A stretch of 64,000 nucleotides of DNA from Halopelagius inordinatus (GTDB taxonomy: Archaea > Halobacteriota > Halobacteria > Halobacteriales > Haloferacaceae): positions 1 to 64,000 of the forward strand of contig NZ_FOOQ01000003.1 in NCBI RefSeq assembly GCF_900113245.1, written 5' to 3'. Under the pieces are notes generated by a model. It was not told where the DNA came from. It did not search any database and was given only the letters and a program-made list of their open reading frames with translations. A program made the translations under genes and the position numbers. Positions 58,681 through 64,000 of this stretch are shown here, piece by piece (positions within the stretch are counted from its first letter, which is position 1; each line of letters opens with the position of its first letter).

Positions 58681-61437
58681 ATGAGTACCGGGTCTGCTAC
58701 GCAGTCGTCCGAGATTCGAGTGAGTCTCGTCGGCGACGATTCGCACGCAGAGACCGTTCGCGTCCTTCTGCGGAACGACGCTTCTCTCGACGTTCAGCCG
58801 CCCGGTTCCGAATCTGAACCGGGCCAGACCGACGAAACCGATTGTTTAGTCTGTACGAGCGCGGATTCTGCGGAGGCCGTCTGCGGACGCGACGAGACGA
58901 CGCCCGTCGTGGTCGCTCTCGCGGACCCAGACAGAGAACAGACTGCGCGTGCGTACCGGGCGGGAGCGACGAGCGTCGTCGAATCGAGCGACAGACTACC
59001 GCGGCAGGTGGCGTGGGTCGCCGGTGGGCGGGGCGTCGTCGCCGACGCCCTCGACACGTCGGACGCAGTCGACACCGCTTCGGCGTTCGGCGACGCCGTC
59101 TGCGTCCTCGACCACCGGTGGCGGGTGCGGCGTTCGACGGCGGCGTTCGACGATCTGTTCGACGTTCCGCGGCCCGCGGCCGACGGTCTCTCTCTTTGGA
59201 CCGTCCACTCGGACCCCTCTCCCGTCGAGCGACACTGCTGGGAGGCGGTTCTCACCGGTACGTCGCAGGAGTTCGAGACGGGAGTCGGCGAGGGCCGACG
59301 CGCGACCGTGAGCGTGGTCCCGTTCGACGACGGCGTCGCACTCCGATACCGCGACGTGACCGAGGCCGTCGAGACGCGCGAGTCACTCGACCAGTACCAG
59401 CGCATCTTAGAGACCATCGACGACGGCATCTACACGCTCGACGACAACTTCTGCATCACGGATGTGAACGAGGCGGTCGTCGAGATGACGGGGTACTCGC
59501 GCGAGGAACTCGTCGGGTCGTTCGCGACGATGCTGGCCGACGAGTCGATCATAGCCGAGGCGGACACCGTCATCCAAGACATCCTGACCGGCGGGCAGGA
59601 CGACGGACGACTCGACGTGGAACTACGGACCGCAGACGGCAACCTGATCCCCGTCGAGACGCGCTTTTCCGCGCTCCAGTTCGCCGACGGGACGCACGGT
59701 TCGGTCGGCGTCATCCGCGACATCAGCGACAGGAAACGCTACGAACGGACACTCCACGCTCTCAACAGTTCGGCGCACGAACTGTTCGCCGCGGACACGA
59801 AGCACGGCGTCGGCGACATCGTGTTCGACACGGCGACGGAGATTCTCGAACTGGATTCGGTCGTCGTCTACCTCTACGACGAGGGGGCGGGTCGCCTCGA
59901 CCCCGTCGCCTGCGGGGGTCCGGTCGACCTCCCCACCATCGGGCCCGGAGACGGGGCCCTCTGGAACTGCTTCGTCGACGGCACGTCGGTTTCGCTGGAC
60001 GTGAGCGACCCCGCGAACTGCGAGTGGGACGCGCTCGAATCGGCGGACGACACCGATGAAGCGTCCGGCGGGAGCGTCGCGGTTCCGCTCGGCGAACACG
60101 GCCTGTTGGCCACCGTCTCCTCGCCCGACGGGATGACGCGGGGGCAGGCCACCCTGACGAATCTGTTGGCCGCGAACGCGGAGGCCGCGCTCGACCGGGT
60201 GAGCCGGTCGGTCGAACTCGAACGCCGCAAGGAGGAACTCTCGCGGCGCAACGAGGAACTGACGAGTCTCAACCGGTTCAACGAACTCCTACGGGAGGTC
60301 AACCGCGTCCTCGTGGAGGCGGACACCCGCGAGGCGATAGAACAGGCGGTCTGTGAACAACTCGTCGACGGTCCGTCCATCGCCTTCGCGTGGATCGGGG
60401 CACTCGACCGCGGCGAGGAGACGATGGTCCCGCGCGCGTGGGCCGGAAGCGAACGGGGCTATCTCGACTGTCTCTCCGCCGACCCCGAGGAGTTCTCGAC
60501 CGAACCGAGCCTCGTCGCCGCCCGAGAGGGCGAGACGACGGTCGTCGACAACGTCGGTCGGCACATCCAGCGTCACGGCTGGCGGCGCGACGCCCTCACT
60601 CGGGAGTTCGCCTCCGTCGCGAGTATCCCCCTCACGTACCACGAGTTCGGGTACGGCGTGTTGACCGTCTACGCGACGGAACCGGACGCCTTCGACGAAC
60701 AGACCCGACTGATGTTCGAGGAACTCGGCGTCACGACGGCCAACGCCATCAACGGGGCCGACGCGAAAGAGTCGCTTCACACCGAATCGATAATCGAACT
60801 CGACGTCAGCGTGACGAGTCCGAACTCTCCGCTGCACCGTATCTCACAGAGCGTCGGCGGAGAGATACGCCTCGAAGGGAGCGTCCGGCAGAGTTCCGGC
60901 GCGATGTTGGTCTACATGACGATCGTCGACGCCGAGATGGACGCCGACGCTCTCGCTTCGCTGACGGCCGTCGAGGACGTCCGCGTGATAGCCGAACGGG
61001 ACGAGGAGACGCTGGTGGAAGCGCAGTTGTCCGCAGACACACTCCCGTCGCGACTCGCGGATTTGGGTGCCGCGGTCAAGCGTCTCACGTCCTCCGAGCA
61101 GTCCCTCGACGTCTCCGTGGAACTCCCCCCGCAGTCGGACGTCCGCGAGTTCGTCGAGACGCTCCAAGAGTCGTACCCGGGGACCGAACTGAGCGCAAAG
61201 CGGACCAGCGAGAAGTCCGCCGAAACCTCGCAATCGTTCCGAGCGAACGTGCGCGACAACCTGACGAGCCGACAGTTCGAGGTGCTTCGGACCGCCTACT
61301 TCTCGGGGTACTTCCAGTGGCCGCGCGACCGGACGGCGAGCGAACTCGCAGATTCGCTCGGCGTCTCTCAACCAACCTTCTCTCGCCACCTCCGGGTCGC
61401 AGAACAGAAACTCCTCGACGACCTGTTGGGCGAGTAG
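58681..61437 (+). CDS. Bacterio-opsin activator (Bat)-type transcriptional regulator
   Basis: 918 residues. Residues about 10-120 look like a receiver fold but lack the phospho-accepting Asp pattern. PAS domains follow (about 135-230 and 235-360: LETIDDGIYTLDDNFCITDVNEAVVEMTGYSREEL), then GAF domains (about 365-510 and 545-700) joined by a coiled coil (RSVELERRKEELSRRNEELTS), a bacterio-opsin-activator domain (about 700-850) and the HTH_10 at the end (TSRQFEVLRTAYFSGYFQWPRDRTASELADSLGVSQPTFSRHL). Bat proteins control retinal and carotenoid genes. It is divergent from the terpene-synthase-like gene, so it may control it. It has no membrane helix. Confidence 0.87.
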   Translation: MSTGSATQSSEIRVSLVGDDSHAETVRVLLRNDASLDVQPPGSESEPGQTDETDCLVCTSADSAEAVCGRDETTPVVVALADPDREQTARAYRAGATSVVESSDRLPRQVAWVAGGRGVVADALDTSDAVDTASAFGDAVCVLDHRWRVRRSTAAFDDLFDVPRPAADGLSLWTVHSDPSPVERHCWEAVLTGTSQEFETGVGEGRRATVSVVPFDDGVALRYRDVTEAVETRESLDQYQRILETIDDGIYTLDDNFCITDVNEAVVEMTGYSREELVGSFATMLADESIIAEADTVIQDILTGGQDDGRLDVELRTADGNLIPVETRFSALQFADGTHGSVGVIRDISDRKRYERTLHALNSSAHELFAADTKHGVGDIVFDTATEILELDSVVVYLYDEGAGRLDPVACGGPVDLPTIGPGDGALWNCFVDGTSVSLDVSDPANCEWDALESADDTDEASGGSVAVPLGEHGLLATVSSPDGMTRGQATLTNLLAANAEAALDRVSRSVELERRKEELSRRNEELTSLNRFNELLREVNRVLVEADTREAIEQAVCEQLVDGPSIAFAWIGALDRGEETMVPRAWAGSERGYLDCLSADPEEFSTEPSLVAAREGETTVVDNVGRHIQRHGWRRDALTREFASVASIPLTYHEFGYGVLTVYATEPDAFDEQTRLMFEELGVTTANAINGADAKESLHTESIIELDVSVTSPNSPLHRISQSVGGEIRLEGSVRQSSGAMLVYMTIVDAEMDADALASLTAVEDVRVIAERDEETLVEAQLSADTLPSRLADLGAAVKRLTSSEQSLDVSVELPPQSDVREFVETLQESYPGTELSAKRTSEKSAETSQSFRANVRDNLTSRQFEVLRTAYFSGYFQWPRDRTASELADSLGVSQPTFSRHLRVAEQKLLDDLLGE

Positions 61438-61691
61438 AGCCGTTCTGTCACCGAGTCGTGCGAACCGAGGGTTGGGATTCGAACCGGCTCTCCTGCCGAC
61501 CGCGACTGATTTAATGCGGTTCTACCTCCCGTCCTACCGTGAATGACTCCGAACACAGAAATACAGAAATGCATACTATTACTGACGAGATATCCAATAT
61601 CGAGATACAGGTATAGGCGTGCTAAAACGCCTCCTAGTGGGTAAAGAAGGGACTCTACCTGCGGATTCGAACGACTGCCCTGACATGTTTT

Positions 61692-62945
61692 ATGTTATAT
61701 AACAATATGTGCGTCACCTCTACTCCGACGCATGATGAACTACTGGAAAGTGACCACTATCCACGGGGCGAGTGGAGACGCATGACTCGGTATCATTACG
61801 ACTTTTTCGGTGACCTGTTGGTCGAAGTCGTCGGACAGGACGGCCGAACCGACGTCCAGTTCCGGAAGATGTTCGACCACTACCGGGTCCGGTCGCCCGA
61901 CCGCGAACCGGATATGGTCATCCGGGAGACGACGGACGAGGTGGACCCGGACGTCGTCTTGGGTGACCCGAACGATTACTATGGATGGACCGGCGAGAAG
62001 TTCGTGGTCTACAGCAACGATTACATGGCGGTCGAACCCGGCTGGAACCACATCGACGTGACTCCGGGATTCGAGCCGTTCTACCTGATCTACCCGATGG
62101 AGCTGAAGATTCGGCAGGCGAAGGTCGAACGACAGCAGGCGCTCATTCACGCGTCCGGCGTCTCTCTCGACGGCCAGACGACGCTGTTTCCGGCGTGGCG
62201 GGGCGGCGGCAAGACGAACACGCTCCTTTCGCTACTGCGGGAGGGCGCCGGGTTCCTGTCGGACGACCGCCTCTGGGTCGGCGCGGACGGGTCCGCGCTC
62301 GGCTATCCGCTCGGCGTGAACCTCGGGCCGTACAACATCGGGTCGTTCCCCGAAATCGAAGTCGAACACGACACGACGGAAGACCGCATCCGCCACGAGG
62401 CCCACGAGTTCATCGACAAACAGGTCGAGAAAGGCGCTTCGCTGCCCGAGACGGCCATCTCCTTCCTGAATGACACCCTTCTCGGCAGCAGCAACCGAGA
62501 TTTCACCGACGTGACGTCGGTGTACCCCGGTGCGGACTTCGTCGAAGAATCCACCGTCGACAACGTCGTGTTCCTCCAAGCGGCGCCGGACGCGGACAAC
62601 ATCTCGGTCGAACAGATAACGACCGAGGAGGCGATGTCCGGCGTCACCGCCATCTGTAACTTCGAGTGGGACGGGCGACTCCGAGAGTACTTCCACGCGT
62701 ACGACGCTCTGGTCGAAGGCGGAGACATGGTCGAGACGCTGGACCAGGTCGTACAGAAGGAACGCTCTGTCTTCCGGGAGTTGTTCGATGACGTGCGAGT
62801 CTACCGCGCGCGCGTCCCGCGAAAAGCCGACTGGGGCGAGGCGGGTCTCGACGCCGCCATGGTGGACATGGTGTCTTCGTTCGGTGACCGAGACGACACA
62901 AACGACGAACTAACCCGGCGACAGGCTTCTGCGTCCTCCGACTAA
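61692..62945 (+). CDS. HPr kinase-like P-loop protein (second copy)
   Basis: 417 residues as drawn. Its core ALIHASGVSLDGQTTLFPAWRGGGKTNTLLSLLREGAGFLSDDRLWV (about 150-195) has the same HASG, P-loop (RGGGKT) and DD motifs as HPr kinase and as the gene at 31712, though the two share little else. The first 140 residues differ. A TATA-like TTATATAAC lies at 61693-61702, inside the first codons of this version, so an ATG at 61782 (MTRYHYDFFGDLL), preceded by GAGTGGAG, is a good alternative. A 55-codon ORF follows at 63190. Target unknown. Confidence 0.65.
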   Translation: MLYNNMCVTSTPTHDELLESDHYPRGEWRRMTRYHYDFFGDLLVEVVGQDGRTDVQFRKMFDHYRVRSPDREPDMVIRETTDEVDPDVVLGDPNDYYGWTGEKFVVYSNDYMAVEPGWNHIDVTPGFEPFYLIYPMELKIRQAKVERQQALIHASGVSLDGQTTLFPAWRGGGKTNTLLSLLREGAGFLSDDRLWVGADGSALGYPLGVNLGPYNIGSFPEIEVEHDTTEDRIRHEAHEFIDKQVEKGASLPETAISFLNDTLLGSSNRDFTDVTSVYPGADFVEESTVDNVVFLQAAPDADNISVEQITTEEAMSGVTAICNFEWDGRLREYFHAYDALVEGGDMVETLDQVVQKERSVFRELFDDVRVYRARVPRKADWGEAGLDAAMVDMVSSFGDRDDTNDELTRRQASASSD

Positions 62946-63189
62946 CTTCTAGTTCGGCGGCGCTTACCGCCGTCCGCGAACCGGCCGTGGAGTCGCTCTT
63001 CGACAGTTCTTGGGTTCAACGACCCGTTTCCCGCGCGTCGGTAACCCTCGACAGCGTCTCGGCATCCGATGGGACGACGCCGACGCGACGACGGCGTTCG
63101 CCGTCCCGTCTCCCGAATTTCCATCTGCAATTTAACAGATATATAACTATCCACGCTCCGCGAAGACCATTCTCTCAGGACTAATTTCG

Positions 63190-63357
63190 ATGTACAACTT
63201 ACAGGAGATCCGGAGCAGACAGCGACAGGAACGGACACAGAGCGGTTCTATGTCGTCTCAACAGGCGTGTGAGACGACGGAAGATTCCCCGACCGACGAG
63301 CGCTCTCTCGCGACCGACCGACGGTCCGAACAGGTCTACGAGGACGTGAAACGATGA
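63190..63357 (+). CDS. Possible 55-residue peptide upstream of a metallophosphoesterase
   Basis: Reads MYNLQEIRSRQRQERTQSGS... and ends VYEDVKR, very hydrophilic, with one Cys. It overlaps the following gene by four bases (ATGA), which supports translation, and a TATA-like GATATATAAC lies about 45-50 bases upstream. I see no family. It could be a partner or substrate of the HPr-kinase-like protein on the left, but this is speculation. Confidence 0.45.
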   Translation: MYNLQEIRSRQRQERTQSGSMSSQQACETTEDSPTDERSLATDRRSEQVYEDVKR

Positions 63358-64000
63358 GTAGAGATACTGATATATCCGGGGACCGACTGGCCCCGACGAG
63401 GCGGAGCGTTCTCGGCGCACTGGGTGCGGGCGTCGGCCTGACGACGTTCGGCGCGACCACTGGTGCCGCCGCGGATTCAGATTCGGACTACTGGACCGTC
63501 GTCGCCCTTCCGGACACACAGGAGTACGCCGAAGCGAAACTGAGCGGGAAGCCCGAGGTGGCGCAGTACGCGCACGACCAGACAAAGTGGATAGTCGAGA
63601 ACCGCGATTCCGAGAATATCGTCTTCGTGACCCACGAGGGTGACGTAATCGACGGCTATCAGAAGCCCGAGGAGAACGCCGACAAAATCGACGCGCAGTG
63701 GGAGTTCATGGACGACGTGATGTCCAGGCTCGACGGCAAGGTACCCTACTCGACGGTCACGGGGAACCACGACTGGCGGACGTGGTGGGACCGAAGTTCC
63801 TCCGTCGCAGGCTACAAAGACTACTTCGGCCCGAAGCGGTACGACCAGTACGACTGGTTCGGCGGTGCGGGGCCGACGAACGGCGACGAGAACCGCGACA
63901 ACCTCAACACCTACCAACTGTTCTCCGCCGGCGGATACGACTTCCTCCACCTCGCGTTAGAGTGGGAGGTTCCGGGGAGCGTCGACGACCCGTCGACGCC
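63354..64000 (+). CDS. Tat-exported metallophosphoesterase, 3' partial
   Basis: At least 215 residues, cut by the window end. It opens with a Tat signal (TRRSVLGALGAGVGLTTFG) and a cleavage-like GAAADS. Calcineurin-like motifs: VVALPDTQEYAE (metal Asp, D-x-Q where others have D-x-H), HEGDVIDG (metal Asp), TVTGNHDW (Asn-His). The enzyme would hydrolyse phosphomonoesters or diesters outside the cell. It overlaps the 55-codon ORF by four bases. Full length cannot be seen. Confidence 0.85.
   Translation, partial: MSRDTDISGDRLAPTRRSVLGALGAGVGLTTFGATTGAAADSDSDYWTVVALPDTQEYAEAKLSGKPEVAQYAHDQTKWIVENRDSENIVFVTHEGDVIDGYQKPEENADKIDAQWEFMDDVMSRLDGKVPYSTVTGNHDWRTWWDRSSSVAGYKDYFGPKRYDQYDWFGGAGPTNGDENRDNLNTYQLFSAGGYDFLHLALEWEVPGSVDDPST

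Noticed and set aside
61440..61530. tRNA-like T-loop word (GGTTCGAATCC on the minus strand)
   Set aside because: No acceptor or anticodon stem can be drawn around it; the flanking sequence does not pair.

Overview
The window is a piece of a halophilic archaeal genome (class Halobacteria, probably near Haloferacales). The evidence is consistent: strongly acidic proteins, high G+C with a G/C-biased third codon position, leaderless genes with a TATA box about 25 bases upstream, and families largely confined to haloarchaea (DUF7344 and HalOD1 proteins, a bacterio-opsin-activator-type regulator, an RdfA-type shape protein, a DUF5786-type protein, a PGF-CTERM surface protease). I found no rRNA, tRNA, CRISPR array or intact insertion sequence.

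Layout. 0-2 kb: end of a cytochrome b gene, a small zinc-finger ORF and a DICT-domain protein. 2-16 kb: an amino-sugar nucleotide region (two GlmU-like proteins, GlmS, WecB, WecC, an AglF-like nucleotidyltransferase and GlmM), with small regulators between them. Together these encode every step from fructose-6-phosphate to UDP-ManNAcA, a precursor for glycans. 16-20 kb: two YdjM-like membrane proteins and a sulfatase-fold protein that has lost its usual metal ligands. 20-23 kb: an Orc1/Cdc6 gene beside a gene-free, AT-rich region holding nine origin-recognition-box-like repeats, i.e. a replication origin. 23-26 kb: an HTH protein, an rdfA-like gene and an archaeal SMC-related ATPase. 26-33 kb: an AI-2E-type transporter, a cytidylyltransferase-like plus CDP-glycerol-glycerophosphotransferase-like pair, an EEP-family hydrolase, and the first of two HPr-kinase-like P-loop proteins. 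33-38 kb: a large hybrid sensor kinase and a ParA/partner pair with an AT-rich upstream gap rich in inverted repeats.

38-45 kb: a secreted S8 protease, an SDR oxidoreductase, and a membrane protein that joins external calcium-binding-type repeats to an internal winged helix. 45-54 kb: mostly housekeeping or accessory enzymes (aldo/keto reductase, aminotransferase class V, MsrA, SDR), a histidine kinase, and a TetR-MATE operon with visible operators. 54-64 kb: a MoaD-fold protein without a terminal GG, an HTTM-DCC fusion membrane protein with a partner, an RHH protein, a gene with the full motif set of a class I terpene synthase, a divergent bacterio-opsin-activator-type regulator, the second HPr-kinase-like protein, a small ORF, and a Tat-exported metallophosphoesterase cut by the window end.

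Most notable: the terpene-synthase-like gene divergent from a Bat-type regulator; the origin with its own repeat consensus; the polyol-phosphate-polymer-like pair; the two HPr-kinase-like proteins without a visible HPr; and the transmembrane calcium-repeat transcription factor. All functions are read from sequence motifs and remembered family features; no search was run.
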